Assembly: GCA_017442365.1 (NCBI GenBank)
Contig: JAFRZW010000007.1
Coordinates: forward strand, 62,001 to 126,000
Source: Rikenellaceae bacterium
GTDB lineage: Bacteria; Bacteroidota; Bacteroidia; Bacteroidales; Rikenellaceae
Length of the DNA: 64,000 bases
Direction: 5' to 3'
Shown here piece after piece: positions 1 through 9,100 of this stretch. How positions within the stretch are numbered: the first letter of the stretch is position 1; every line of letters starts with the position of its first letter. Under the pieces are notes generated by a model, which saw only the letters and a list, made by a program, of their open reading frames with translations, did no database searches and was not told the DNA's origin. Both the position numbers and the translations under genes were made by a program.

Positions 1-1240
1 ACTCGGCATCGAGCAGCTGATTTGATGCATCGAGCATATCGGTAACAAGTGCAATATCGTTGCGATAGCGATTTTCTATCACAGCATAGTTTTCCGTAGC
101 AAGTTGTACGCTTTTCTCCAATGTCGCCACCTCGTCGTAGGCCTCCATATATTTGGTATAGTCGGCCTGAACGGCAAGCGAGGTCTGCTCCAAAACATCA
201 TTTTGATGCAGACGGCTCACATTGGTAGAGTATCGTGCTCGTCGAATGCTCTTGTTTGCTTTGTAGAGCGATGATAGTTTGAACGACACACCCACGCCCA
301 CATACCAATAGTTGAAGTTCTTATCTATCACGGGCACCTCAATGGTAATCGGGCCATCAAAATGGTTAGCCGCAATAAGAGCAACCGAAGGCAGTCGCTC
401 CGAGCGAGCCAGCTTTTCGCCTCGCTCACCCATCTCCACAGCCAACGCCGACTGCTTCACGGCGTGAGCATCTCTCTCAGCCAAATCCTGCCAATATGCG
501 ACACCCTCAACGGGCAACGAGCGGTCGAGAAGCGTGGTGTCGGGTTGAATCTGCGTGTCAGCAGGCAGACCGAGCATCGTCACAAGGTCGTAGTTGAAAA
601 TCTCTATGGAGTTTTCCACTCGGCGGCGGGCAAGTTCCAGGTTTTTGAGCTGTAACTCATAGCGAGTAACATCGTTTTGGAGTGCCACGCCAGCCTCATT
701 GCGGGCTTTGGTATCCTTGATGACAACCTTTGCCAACTCGATGTTGCGGTCATAGACCTTCAATACATTTTGGAGTTTGTATAGGTCGAGATAAAATCCC
801 GTAAGCATAAAACGGATGCGTGAGCGTGCCGCCTCACGATTTACACCCGCCATCTCCTCACCGAGCTTTGCCATCGCTACGCTGTTGGTTACAGCACCGC
901 CACCGTAGATAAGTTGCGTAGCCTCCACAGCGAGGTTATTTCCGAAGTGTGGCATCTTGATACTCTGCCCATTTGAGAAATCTCTATCCGAGAGATGACC
1001 ATTGCCAAGATAACTCGCCGACAGCGATATGCCAATGTCGGGCAGATGTCCGTTTCGTGCCTCCTTTACGGCCTGTTGCGCCTCAATGACGGCCGCATCT
1101 TCGGCTTTTAATGTTTTGCTATTTTCATCAGCCAGAGCAAACATCTGCTCAAGCGTCAGCACATAAGAATTTTGGGCATAGCTACCCTCAGCCCATAATG
1201 ATGTACACAACACCATTATGAACAAACGTACTTTGCTCAT
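1..1240 (-). CDS. TolC-family outer membrane efflux protein (3' end beyond window)
   Basis: Reading frame open on the minus strand from ATG at 1240 to the left edge, about 413 codons. The first ~22 residues (MSKVRLFIMVLCTSLWAEGSYA, stated as residues 1-12 MSKVRLFIMVLC then a small-residue cleavage region ending SYA) form a signal peptide. The body has the heptad-rich helices and internal duplication of TolC/OprM-type channels, with the typical stretch IENRYRNDIALVTDMLD near the truncated end. Family role: outer-membrane exit duct of a tripartite efflux pump. Partner pump genes would be expected further left, outside the window. Codon use is less TCG-rich than the chromosome to the right, fitting acquired DNA. 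The C-terminus is missing only because the window ends. Confidence 0.9.
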   Translation of the reverse strand, partial: MSKVRLFIMVLCTSLWAEGSYAQNSYVLTLEQMFALADENSKTLKAEDAAVIEAQQAVKEARNGHLPDIGISLSASYLGNGHLSDRDFSNGQSIKMPHFGNNLAVEATQLIYGGGAVTNSVAMAKLGEEMAGVNREAARSRIRFMLTGFYLDLYKLQNVLKVYDRNIELAKVVIKDTKARNEAGVALQNDVTRYELQLKNLELARRRVENSIEIFNYDLVTMLGLPADTQIQPDTTLLDRSLPVEGVAYWQDLAERDAHAVKQSALAVEMGERGEKLARSERLPSVALIAANHFDGPITIEVPVIDKNFNYWYVGVGVSFKLSSLYKANKSIRRARYSTNVSRLHQNDVLEQTSLAVQADYTKYMEAYDEVATLEKSVQLATENYAVIENRYRNDIALVTDMLDASNQLLDAE

Positions 1241-1414
1241 ACAGTTATAAATATTTAATTAGTGATTTTGAACGATAATTACATCAATACTCAGTCCTCC
1301 CAATTCGTACTGATATTGTGATAATACGGGATGTAGATATACGAAGCCGAAATGTAGTAATGTAAGTTTAAATTATTTCTCATATGAAGGAAGAACTTTA
1401 TGCTCTTCGGGGTG

Positions 1415-1422
1415 CAAAGGTA
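1415..1422 (-). promoter_or_regulatory. Possible -7 element for the TolC-type gene
   Basis: Minus strand reads TACCTTTG, a match to the Bacteroidetes -7 consensus TAnnTTTG, about 175 bases upstream of the ATG at 1240. No TTTG lies at the right -33 distance. The 1241-1490 gap otherwise shows no gene. Confidence 0.4.
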
Positions 1423-1490
1423 CAAAAAAATCCCTTTTTGCGCTGATAAACGCAAAAAGAAATTTCGTTTCCAAAGCCTAAATAACTATC

Positions 1491-1715
1491 CTACTGCGCC
1501 TTCGGAGCGGTCAGCAAAATGCCCTTGCGGATAGTGCAAAACTTGTTGCGATAGGGTTTATCGGGTGCGATACCGATGTTGGCGAGGCTCTTGTAAGTGA
1601 TGCCAATTTGCTCCTTGCCGAAGTGGTCGCACAATGCTTTGATACTGCCGAAGTAGTGATGTTCTGCACCGAGTTCGAGGTGAATGACGGTGCGCTCTTG
1701 CTTGTCTGTTGCCAT
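1491..1715 (-). CDS. Small hypothetical protein (74 aa)
   Basis: Starts MATDKQERTVIHLELG and ends TAPKAQ. Mixed alpha/beta composition with no signal peptide or membrane segment. I do not recognise a family with certainty. It lies divergently from the 62-aa gene at 1846, inside the accessory block that carries two recombinases, so a mobile-element accessory role (for example a small DNA-binding or regulatory protein) is possible but unproven. Overlapping minus-strand frames in the same place show poor protein-like composition, so this frame was preferred. Confidence 0.55.
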   Translation of the reverse strand: MATDKQERTVIHLELGAEHHYFGSIKALCDHFGKEQIGITYKSLANIGIAPDKPYRNKFCTIRKGILLTAPKAQ

Positions 1716-1791
1716 AGTTCTTCGATTTTAACCTCAAAAATAGAAAAAGTTGGATAATGTTCAAAATAATCCATAAAATTATTGTTAAATA

Positions 1792-1823
1792 TTTGGATAT
1801 ATTAAATATATTCCATATCTTTG
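1792..1823 (+). promoter_or_regulatory. Bacteroidetes-type promoter for the 62-aa gene
   Basis: TTTG at 1792-1795, a 20-base spacer and TATCTTTG at 1816-1823 match the -33/-7 consensus exactly. An AAGGAG-like ribosome site follows about ten bases before the ATG at 1846. Confidence 0.75.
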
Positions 1824-1845
1824 TTGTTGAAATAAGGAGATAACA

Positions 1846-2034
1846 ATGAAGGCAATACTCGGACAATATCACTACGCACCGCACCGCCGCAACTGGGGTG
1901 TTTGGGTTTGGACATCGGTAACTGAAACAGGCGCATCGGGAACATTCGTTAAGGATTTCCAGAGCAAAGAGGAGGCGAGAGAGTATGTGTGGAAGATGAA
2001 CGGTTGGGGTTGCCCGAAAACGAAATTAAGTTAA
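1846..2034 (+). CDS. Small hypothetical protein (62 aa)
   Basis: Starts MKAILGQYHYAPHRRNWGVW. Rich in aromatic and basic residues, with a C-terminal KEEAREYVWKMNGWG segment that looks like a short helix. It has a consensus promoter (1792-1823) and a recognisable AAGGAG ribosome site, so it is likely expressed. Function unknown. It precedes an SH3-fold/DUF2693-like gene and a serine recombinase in the same direction, which suggests one short operon on a mobile element. Confidence 0.65.
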   Translation: MKAILGQYHYAPHRRNWGVWVWTSVTETGASGTFVKDFQSKEEAREYVWKMNGWGCPKTKLS

Positions 2035-2057
2035 ATGTAATAAAATATCTTACAGCA

Positions 2058-2387
2058 ATGACACAAATTGTAGTAGTAAACGGAATGACGGCTCACAGAG
2101 CAAATGTAATCGCACGACGCACAGGCTCGGCAGCGATGGGCGTAGTTAAGGCGCAGATGATAGACCTTTTGAAGGCGAAGTTGCAGAGCGGCGTGGCTCA
2201 CTTCATCTATATGAAGAAGGACGGCACTATCCGAGAGGCGTGGGGAACTTGCGCTAGCAATCTGATGCGTGCGACCCAGAACGGTCGTGGCTTGTCTGGC
2301 GATGCGGTGAACACGGTCAAATATTACGATGTGATGGCTGGCGGTTACCGCTCGTTGAGGTACGAAAATCTGGTGCAGGTATTCTAA
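2058..2387 (+). CDS. DUF2693-like SH3-barrel protein (109 aa)
   Basis: The start at 2058 (MTQIVVVNGMTAHRANVIAR) was chosen because the in-frame extension back to 1989 overlaps the preceding gene and is not protein-like. The segment FIYMKKDGTIREAWGT and the C-terminal YYDVMAGGYRSLRYENLVQV match my recollection of the DUF2693 (SH3 beta-barrel fold) family, common on phages and conjugative elements of Bacteroidetes. Molecular role unknown. Its place between a small gene and a serine recombinase supports mobile-element origin. Confidence 0.7.
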   Translation: MTQIVVVNGMTAHRANVIARRTGSAAMGVVKAQMIDLLKAKLQSGVAHFIYMKKDGTIREAWGTCASNLMRATQNGRGLSGDAVNTVKYYDVMAGGYRSLRYENLVQVF

Positions 2388-2420
2388 CCGATGGATATTG
2401 ATAATTAAGACAATCTAACC

Positions 2421-2448
2421 TATCAAAAGTTGATACATAAATAGTATC
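2421..2448. promoter_or_regulatory. Overlapping inverted repeats before the serine recombinase
   Basis: TATCAA/TTGATA (2421-2426 and 2430-2435, 3-base spacer) overlaps GATAC/GTATC (2432-2436 and 2444-2448, 7-base spacer), ending six bases before the recombinase ATG. Position and symmetry suit an autoregulatory operator or a recombinase binding site; this is inference. Confidence 0.4.
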
Positions 2449-2453
2449 CCAAA

Positions 2454-3101
2454 ATGACACAACAAACACCAAAAACAGCGGTAATTTACGCGAGGGTATC
2501 GAGCACTGGCGAGCGTCAATCGACGGCTCGTCAGGTTGCCGACCTGACCGATTATGCCGTACGCAACGGTATGACGGTTACTGAAATCTTCGAGGAGCAC
2601 ATCAGCGGCGCAGTTAAGAACGAGGAGCGACCCGTGCTATGCCAATGCTTGGACTATTGCATCGGCGGTGGTATCAACACGTTGCTTATTAGTGAGTTGT
2701 CCCGTTTGGGTCGCAATGTTGACGAGGTGCTGGCGAACGTGAAGCGATGTAAAGATGCTCAACTCAACATATATTTCCCAAAAGAGAACATATCCATATT
2801 CCAGACCGACGGTACTAAAAATCCGTTTCTCAACATCTTTATCTCGGTACTGGGCACTTGTGCCGAGATGGAGCGCGAGGCGATTGCCTACCGCCTTAAC
2901 AGTGGTCTAAAACGATACCGAGAGGCTGGCGGTAAAGTCGGTCGCAAAGTCGGGTCGGTTAAGAGCCTAGAACAGAAAAAAGAGGAATATGCCAGAGTGA
3001 TACGCTGCTTGAAACAGGGAAAGTCTATCCGCGATACGGCGACCTTATGTGATGTGTCGGTCAGTACGGTGTTCCGTGTAAAACGGGAGTTCGGGGTGTA
3101 A
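2454..3101 (+). CDS. Serine recombinase of the resolvase/invertase family
   Basis: 215 aa, a normal size for small resolvases/invertases. The N-terminal catalytic domain (residues ~8-145) has the nucleophile motif YARVSS (Ser16) and the downstream ISELSRLGRN arginine motif. EMEREAIAYRLNSGL begins the long E helix, and a C-terminal helix-turn-helix (residues ~175-213, SIRDTATLCDVSVSTVFRVK) would bind DNA. Family role: site-specific strand exchange through a 5'-phosphoserine intermediate (resolution or inversion). It may be an element-encoded resolvase or a DNA-invertase; no invertible segment was found in the window. Confidence 0.93.
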   Translation: MTQQTPKTAVIYARVSSTGERQSTARQVADLTDYAVRNGMTVTEIFEEHISGAVKNEERPVLCQCLDYCIGGGINTLLISELSRLGRNVDEVLANVKRCKDAQLNIYFPKENISIFQTDGTKNPFLNIFISVLGTCAEMEREAIAYRLNSGLKRYREAGGKVGRKVGSVKSLEQKKEEYARVIRCLKQGKSIRDTATLCDVSVSTVFRVKREFGV

Positions 3102-3397
3102 GTGCCTAATTTTTAAGCCCCAATTTTTCGGGGAAAATATTAACGCCCAACAGTGTTTTCATATAGGGTATATGGTCGCGTATATATGCGAAATTGGGAT
3201 AACAGGATAACACTTTGCAAAATGGGGGATACACCCACTCGTATCCCCCAATATTTAATAAAAAATTATCCAAAAAATTTTGCTGTATAAATCGGCGTAA
3301 ATGCCTGTAAGTCTGATTGCTAACAATGAGGTGAAAAGTTAACAAATACGCTAATAATTACGACCCGATTTCCAGTAAGTTATATGTAGACTTTTGA
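3102..3397. other. AT-rich gap between convergent recombinase genes
   Basis: Noncoding gap of 296 bases between the serine recombinase and the tyrosine integrase stop codons. A minus-strand frame (3106-3345) exists but has no protein-like features. The clearest structure is the hairpin at 3223-3250, listed separately. Confidence 0.6.
3223..3250. terminator. Perfect 10-bp inverted repeat between convergent genes
   Basis: TGGGGGATAC and GTATCCCCCA flank an 8-base loop. Read on the minus strand it is followed by TTTTG, so it could end transcription of either convergent gene, though it lies before the integrase start of the gap rather than right at a stop. It could also be a protein-binding palindrome. 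Confidence 0.45.
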
Positions 3398-4717
3398 CTA
3401 CTCGAAAAGCCGCTGCAACATATCGGCGTGAACTTCAAACAGCTTGTCGAAATTAACTGCGATGTAGTGGTTGCCCGCGAGGCTCTTGGTCGAGTGTCCC
3501 AGACCAGCATCGGAATATTCCTGCCCCAGCTGGTAGTCGTCGCTCAAAATCGTAGACCAGCTGTCGCGAGCAGTGTAAAATGTAAAATGGTCGTCGTAGC
3601 CCATTATATCACGTATCTGCCTAACTACCTTACGGCAATTACCTGCAAAAACCTTATATGTCGAGTAATTATAATCAAATGCAAAATACCTCTGTGAATT
3701 GGTCTTTGTATTCCAACCATTTCGCTTGCTCGCGCTCGCATAAAGGACAATAAGTTTCCGTAACTGCTCGGCGTGCGAGTTTATCAACACGATAATCTCT
3801 TTGGCGGTCTTGTTTCGGATATATTTGATTTCGCCAGCATCACCGCTCCACTTAATTGCCTTCTTGTCAATATGGTATATGTCGGTTAAGTTCATACCCA
3901 TCGTACAGAACGAAAAGATGAATAGGTCGCGCACCATCTTCTGGCGCATTGTCTGGAACGGGTAGTGCAACAGCTCTCGCAAATCATCAATCGTTAGTGT
4001 GTAAGGGTGCGAGCGAACGATGTTCGGCTTAAAATTGCGGAATCCACGCATAACGTCTGCCGATAATTTGTCGGAATCAATGGCGCAGTTCAGCACCTTT
4101 TTCAAACACGATGCGTATGTGTTGACCGACCACGGCGATAACCCTTTGTAGTGTTGCTGTGTTCCGTGCCCTTGCACAAACTGGTAGCCACTTTTAATAT
4201 ATGCCAGAAATCCGCGCACCCAGTCGGTGGTAATGTCCCGAAAATATATACGGTCTATACCCTTGACCGCAATGTGGTAGTTTATGACCGCCTTTAAGGC
4301 GTATTGATATTTGGTCTGGCTCTTGGGCGTTTCCATAGCGATACCATACCAGTACTGGACGAAATCGCCGTTGCCTTCGGTTTTTTTGGCATTGGGCGAG
4401 TATTCCAGAATCGCCTTTTTGATTTGCGCCGCTGTCATCTCGTTCAGAACACCGCGATGTTTCAACTCCTTCTCGACCTCTTTGGCTCTGATGATAAGCG
4501 AATCCAAAAAATCGTTATTCTTCTCCTTCTCGATGCGGGTGTCGTAATCATCGGCGCGTCGTATGCTTATCCTCTGACCAGCCTCATTCCACTCCGATTT
4601 GACGACCTCCATATCCAAAGATATTGTCGTATTGGTGTTTCGATTGGTGATTCGTAGGTAGACGGGGTATCTGTCATTATCCTTCTTTTTGCCGAGAACA
4701 TAATTGAAAGTAGCCAT
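3398..4717 (-). CDS. Tyrosine recombinase/integrase
   Basis: 439 aa with the Bacteroidetes integrase layout: Arm-binding N-terminus (residues 1-~95, starting MATFNYVLGKKKDNDRYP), SAM-like core-binding domain (~115-215) and catalytic domain (~225-435). Visible catalytic positions near the C-terminus are Arg384 in FYTARDSW, His408 in GLGHST and the nucleophile Tyr418 in NHYIAVNF. The HxxR His is replaced by Tyr381, and the usual box I Arg is absent (FCTMGMNLTDI). A missing first Arg is known for IntDOT-type enzymes, so activity is still plausible. The gene faces the 3' end of tRNA-Thr, the usual arrangement for tRNA-targeting elements. Confidence 0.93.
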   Translation of the reverse strand: MATFNYVLGKKKDNDRYPVYLRITNRNTNTTISLDMEVVKSEWNEAGQRISIRRADDYDTRIEKEKNNDFLDSLIIRAKEVEKELKHRGVLNEMTAAQIKKAILEYSPNAKKTEGNGDFVQYWYGIAMETPKSQTKYQYALKAVINYHIAVKGIDRIYFRDITTDWVRGFLAYIKSGYQFVQGHGTQQHYKGLSPWSVNTYASCLKKVLNCAIDSDKLSADVMRGFRNFKPNIVRSHPYTLTIDDLRELLHYPFQTMRQKMVRDLFIFSFCTMGMNLTDIYHIDKKAIKWSGDAGEIKYIRNKTAKEIIVLINSHAEQLRKLIVLYASASKRNGWNTKTNSQRYFAFDYNYSTYKVFAGNCRKVVRQIRDIMGYDDHFTFYTARDSWSTILSDDYQLGQEYSDAGLGHSTKSLAGNHYIAVNFDKLFEVHADMLQRLFE

Positions 4718-4729
4718 ATATCACTCCCA

Positions 4730-4756
4730 TTTACTATGTTTTTACTATGTTTTACT
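4730..4756. repeat. Tandem 11-bp repeats upstream of integrase
   Basis: TTTACTATGTT occurs twice back to back (4730-4740 and 4741-4751) with a third partial TTTACT. They sit just upstream of the integrase ATG (4717), between it and the tRNA-Thr 3' end. Possible arm-type integrase or regulator sites. Confidence 0.5.
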
Positions 4757-4870
4757 CGTCATAAAGATAGAAAATATAATCCAAACGAAAAAATCTAGTT
4801 GCTAGGTTTTGATTATATTATAAATAGGTATATTGGGAGAAGTTTGTAAAATACATTGAAAATCAGGGAT

Positions 4871-4912
4871 ATATAAAAGAAAAGGAGGAAAGATTTACAT
4901 CTTCCCTCCTTT
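4871..4912 (-). terminator. Terminator of tRNA-Thr
   Basis: On the minus strand a 14-bp stem (arms 4899-4912 and 4881-4894, one G-U pair, 4-base loop) directly follows the tRNA 3' end and is followed by TCTTTTATAT. Confidence 0.8.
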
Positions 4913-4913
4913 G

Positions 4914-4985
<72 letters not shown>

Positions 4986-5005
4986 ATTAACTCCGTTTAG
5001 GCGCA

Positions 5006-5037
5006 CAAAAGTAGGTAACAATTTCTAATCTACCAAA
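5006..5037 (-). promoter_or_regulatory. Promoter of tRNA-Thr
   Basis: Minus strand: TTTG (5034-5037), 20-base spacer, TACTTTTG (5006-5013), exact to the Bacteroidetes consensus, about 20 bases upstream of the tRNA 5' end. Confidence 0.75.
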
Positions 5038-5302
5038 CTTTTTGCAAAGATTTTTACGCTTTTTGCGATATTTTTTTGCTCTGTGGTGTGCGCATTGTTG
5101 CCAAACGCATTAGCAATCAGTGGAATAGGCTCGCTGTGTGTTAATTCGAAAATTTCGACAAAAAATCTCCCCCTCGCGTTGCTTCTATTCGCCTTAAATG
5201 GACAATATTGTCGCTAAGCGTGATTTTTTGGCGAATTGTAATGGCTACTTGCGGAAGAATTTGTATCTTTGCTTAATTATAGTAAATAGATTATTTCGAT
5301 CA
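5038..5302. other. Intergenic, divergent promoters
   Basis: Gap between tRNA-Thr and the cyclotransferase gene. It is T-rich at 5038-5075. TATCTTTG at 5264-5271 is a probable -7 element for the rightward operon, 32 bases before its ATG; no matching -33 TTTG is seen. No other structure recognised. Confidence 0.5.
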
Positions 5303-6109
5303 ATGATGAGATTTGCGATATTCCTTTTGCCTCTTGCGGTGCTCTTTTCGTGTGGAGGACGCGCAAGTAGTACTACGGTGGCGACGACAGAGGTTGTTCG
5401 CCCCACGATCATAAAGCCTCAAACCTACAACTATATTATCCGCAATACCTATCCCCACGCGCGTACGTCATACACGCAGGGGCTGTTCTGGTACGATGGC
5501 TCGTTGTGGGAGAGCACGGGCGAGTATGGACGCTCGAAGATGATGCGTGTCGATTTGGAGAGTGGTCGTGCGACGAAGTCGGTCAATCTGCCCAAACGCG
5601 AATTTGGCGAGGGTGCAGTGCTGCTGGATAGTGTGATTTACCAGATCACGTGGCGCGAGGGTGTGGCTCACCTCTACGATGTGCCGAGCCTCAAAGAGCG
5701 CACGAAGATCAAGTACTCGGGCGAAGGCTGGGGCATAGCAACCGACGGCAAGTGGCTCTATATGAGCGACGGAACGGATAAAATTTATAAACTCAATCCC
5801 GCGACCTTCAAGCGTGAGGCGACCATTGCGGTTACGTTCAATGGTCAATCGTTGTCGCTGCTGAACGAGTTGGAGTGGATCGACGGCAAGCTGTGGGCGA
5901 ATGTCTATCTCACGGAGAAGATCGTTGTGATCGACCCTGCGTCGGGGCAGGTTGAGGGCGTGCTGGATCTGACGGGACTGCTCTCGGAGGCCGATATGGA
6001 CTCGACGACCGACGTACTGAACGGCATTGCCTACGACGAGGCTACGGGACGTATTTTCATTACGGGCAAGAATTGGCCCAAATTGTTTGAAATCGAAGTA
6101 ATTAAGTAA
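5303..6109 (+). CDS. Glutaminyl-peptide cyclotransferase, lipoprotein/periplasmic
   Basis: About 268 aa from the ATG at 5303; an upstream in-frame ATG at 5198 was rejected because it precedes the -7 promoter box and would bury the signal peptide MMRFAIFLLPLAVLFSC, whose LFSC is a lipobox. The rest is a five-bladed propeller of the bacterial/plant glutamine cyclotransferase family (PF05096): YTQGLFWYDGSLWESTGEYG, FGEGAVLLDSVIYQITW, GEGWGIATDG, LNELEW and VLNGIAYDEATGRIFITGK are its hallmark blocks. Family reaction: conversion of N-terminal Gln to pyroglutamate on exported proteins. It starts the operon and is seven bases from metH. Confidence 0.92.
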   Translation: MMRFAIFLLPLAVLFSCGGRASSTTVATTEVVRPTIIKPQTYNYIIRNTYPHARTSYTQGLFWYDGSLWESTGEYGRSKMMRVDLESGRATKSVNLPKREFGEGAVLLDSVIYQITWREGVAHLYDVPSLKERTKIKYSGEGWGIATDGKWLYMSDGTDKIYKLNPATFKREATIAVTFNGQSLSLLNELEWIDGKLWANVYLTEKIVVIDPASGQVEGVLDLTGLLSEADMDSTTDVLNGIAYDEATGRIFITGKNWPKLFEIEVIK

Positions 6110-6116
6110 CGACTGA

Positions 6117-9100
6117 ATGAAGAGTAAAGCATATATTGAACAGCTGCTCGCGGAGCGCATACTGTTGTTGGACGGCGGTATGGGTACGATGGTGCAGCGA
6201 TATGGACTGACCGAGGAGGATTATCGTGGTGAGCGTTTTGCCGAGTGGCCGACGGCGGTCAAGGGGTGTAACGATCTGCTGGTGCTGACGCGCCCCGAGG
6301 TGATTGCCGAGATTCACGACGCATATTATCGCTCGGGAGCCGACATCGTTTCGACGTGTAGTTTCAATGCCAATGCGGTGTCGATGGCCGACTATGGGTT
6401 GCAGGAGTATGTGGCCGAGTTGAATCGTGCGGCGGCGCAGGTGGCACGCGAGGTCGCCGATCGTTATACTGCGTCGAACCCCTCGAAACCGCGTTTGGTG
6501 GCAGGATCGATGGGCCCGACCAATCGCACGGCGTCGGTTTCGGCCGATGTGAATAACCCTGCCGCGCGTGAGGTAACGTTCGAGGAGCTGGCTGCAACGT
6601 ACGAAGTTCAGGCGCGCGCATTGATTGAGGGCGGCGTGGATCTGTTGCTGCTCGAAACGGTGTTCGATACACTTAATGCCAAGGCGGCGATATACGCCAT
6701 TAAACGCCTTGGAGAGCAGATGGGCGCAGAGATTCCGTTGATGATCTCGTGTACGCTGGCCGACGCAAGTGGTCGCACGCTGACGGGACAGACGGTCGAG
6801 GCGTTCTATGCCTCGGTGGCGCACGCCGAGCCGCTGACGATGGGTCTGAATTGTGCCTACGGTGCGCGTCAGATGTTGCCTTACTTGGAGCGTTTGGCTG
6901 AGGTGAGCGAGTGCGGAATGTCGGCACACCCCAATGCGGGTCTTCCGAATGTGATGGGTGGCTACGACGAGACGCCTGAGATGTTTGCGCGCGATGTCGA
7001 GGAGTATCTGCGTCGTGGGCTGATCAATATTGTGGGCGGTTGCTGCGGCACCACGCCCGAACATATTTTCGAACTCTCGAAGATCGTTACGCGTTACTCG
7101 CCCCGCCCGAAGCGAGCGAAGGCTCACATCTGCACGCTGAGTGGCTTGGAGGAGTTGCGTGTGGTGCCCGAGGCGAACTTTATCAACGTGGGTGAGCGAA
7201 CGAATGTGGCGGGCTCGGCTAAGTTTGCACGTTTGGTGCGCGAGGGTAACTTTGATGAGGCAATGAGCGTTGCGCGTGCGCAGGTTGAGGCCGGTGCGCA
7301 GGTGATCGATGTATGTATGGACGACGGAATGATCGACGCCGAGCAGGCGATGTGTCAATTCTTGAATCTGGCGGCTGCCGAGCCTGAGATTGCACGTGTG
7401 CCGGTGATGATCGACTCGTCGAAATGGGAGGTGCTGACGGCAGGATTGCGTTGCGCGCAGGGCAAATGCGTGGTCAATTCGATCTCGCTCAAAGAGGGCG
7501 AGGAGGTGCTGCGCGAGCACGCCCGCGAGCTCCGACGTTATGGTGCAGCAGCGGTTGTGATGTTGTTCGATGAGCGCGGTCAGGCCGACACCTACGAGCG
7601 TAAGGTCGAGGTTGCCGAGCGCGCATATAAGATATTGACCGAAGAGGGTTTCCCTGCCGAGGATATAATTTTTGATCCCAATATTCTGGCTGTGGCTACG
7701 GGTATCGAGGAGCACGATCGCTATGGCGTGGATTTCATCGAGGCCACGCGCTGGATCAAGCAGAATCTGCCCCACGCAAAGGTTAGTGGCGGTGTGTCGA
7801 ACCTCTCGTTTGCGTTCCGTGGCAACAATGCGGTGCGCGAGGCTATGCACTCGGTGTTCTTGTACCACGCGCGTCAGGCGGGAATGGATATGGGCATTGT
7901 CAATCCGGCGATGTTGCAGATCTATGAGTCGATCGATGCGGAGCTTTTGGAGCGTGTCGAGGACGTGGTGCTGGCACGACGTGCCGACGCGGCTGAGCGA
8001 CTGACCGAGTTGGCAACCGACCTCAAACAGCAGAACGCAACTGCGGCTACGGAGCAGTGGCGTGAGGGTACGCTCGCGGAGCGTGTCGAGTGGGCGATGT
8101 TGAAGGGCGTAACGGAGCATATCGAGGCTGACGCTATGGAGGGCTACAAGGCGCTCGGATCACCGTTAGCGGTTATTGATCAGTTGCTTATGCCCGCTAT
8201 GGAACACGTCGGACGTCTGTTTGGCGAGGGTAAGATGTTCCTGCCGCAGGTGGTCAAGAGTGCCCGCGTGATGAAGCGAGCGGTGGCTGTGCTGACGCCA
8301 TATATCGAGCAGGGAGCGGCCGAGGGCGCAAAGAGTGTGGGTCGATTCCTGATTGCAACGGTCAAGGGCGATGTGCACGATATCGGTAAGAATATTGTTT
8401 CGGTCGTTGTGGCTTGCAACGGGTTCGAAGTTAAGGACTTAGGAGTGATGGTCGAGGCCTCGCAGATTGTCGATGAGGCGGTGGCTTGGCAGGCGGACGC
8501 AATCGGTCTGAGCGGACTGATCACCCCGTCGCTCGACGAGATGATCCGCGTGCTGCGCGAATTGGAGGCACGTGGCGAGCAGATTCCCGTTGTGGTGGGT
8601 GGTGCAACCACGTCGGCAGTGCATACGGCCGTTAAGATGGCTACGGAGTATTCGGGCGTGGTGATCCACTCGCGCGATGCGTCGGATAACGCACGTATTC
8701 TCAACCGTTTGATGGGCGAGGGACGCGATGAGTATCTGGCTGAGGTGCGTGCCGAGCAACAGCACCTGCGCGAGGAGTTTGAGCGCGAGCAGAGCCTGCG
8801 CAATCTTGTGCCGTTGAAGGAGGCACGTCGTCGCGCGCACCGCAAGGGCGTCGAGGAGATTGTGCCCGTGGCGCATAAGGGACGTCTGGTTTTCCACGAT
8901 ATGAAGATCGAGCAGGTCGAGGAGATGATCGATTGGAACTTCTTCTTCCCTGCGTGGGGTTTGAAGGGGCGTTATCCCGAAATTTTCGACCACCCGCGCT
9001 ATGGCAAGGAGGCTCGCAAGGTGTTTGACGACGCACAGACGCTGCTGGCTAAGATCAAGGAGGATAACTCGTTACGCTTGCAGGGCGTTGTTGGATTGTT

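Noticed and set aside
641-653. TTTGAGCTGT shared between the efflux gene and the tRNA-Thr 3' flank, as a possible second attachment site
   Set aside because: Only ten bases, and it lies in a conserved coding stretch of the TolC-type protein; probably chance.
3106-3345. 79-codon minus-strand frame between the recombinase genes
   Set aside because: No protein-like features, and it contains the perfect inverted repeat at 3223-3250.
5986-6116. Cobalamin riboswitch before metH
   Set aside because: metH starts seven bases after the cyclotransferase stop; there is no leader space and no B12-box-like sequence was seen.
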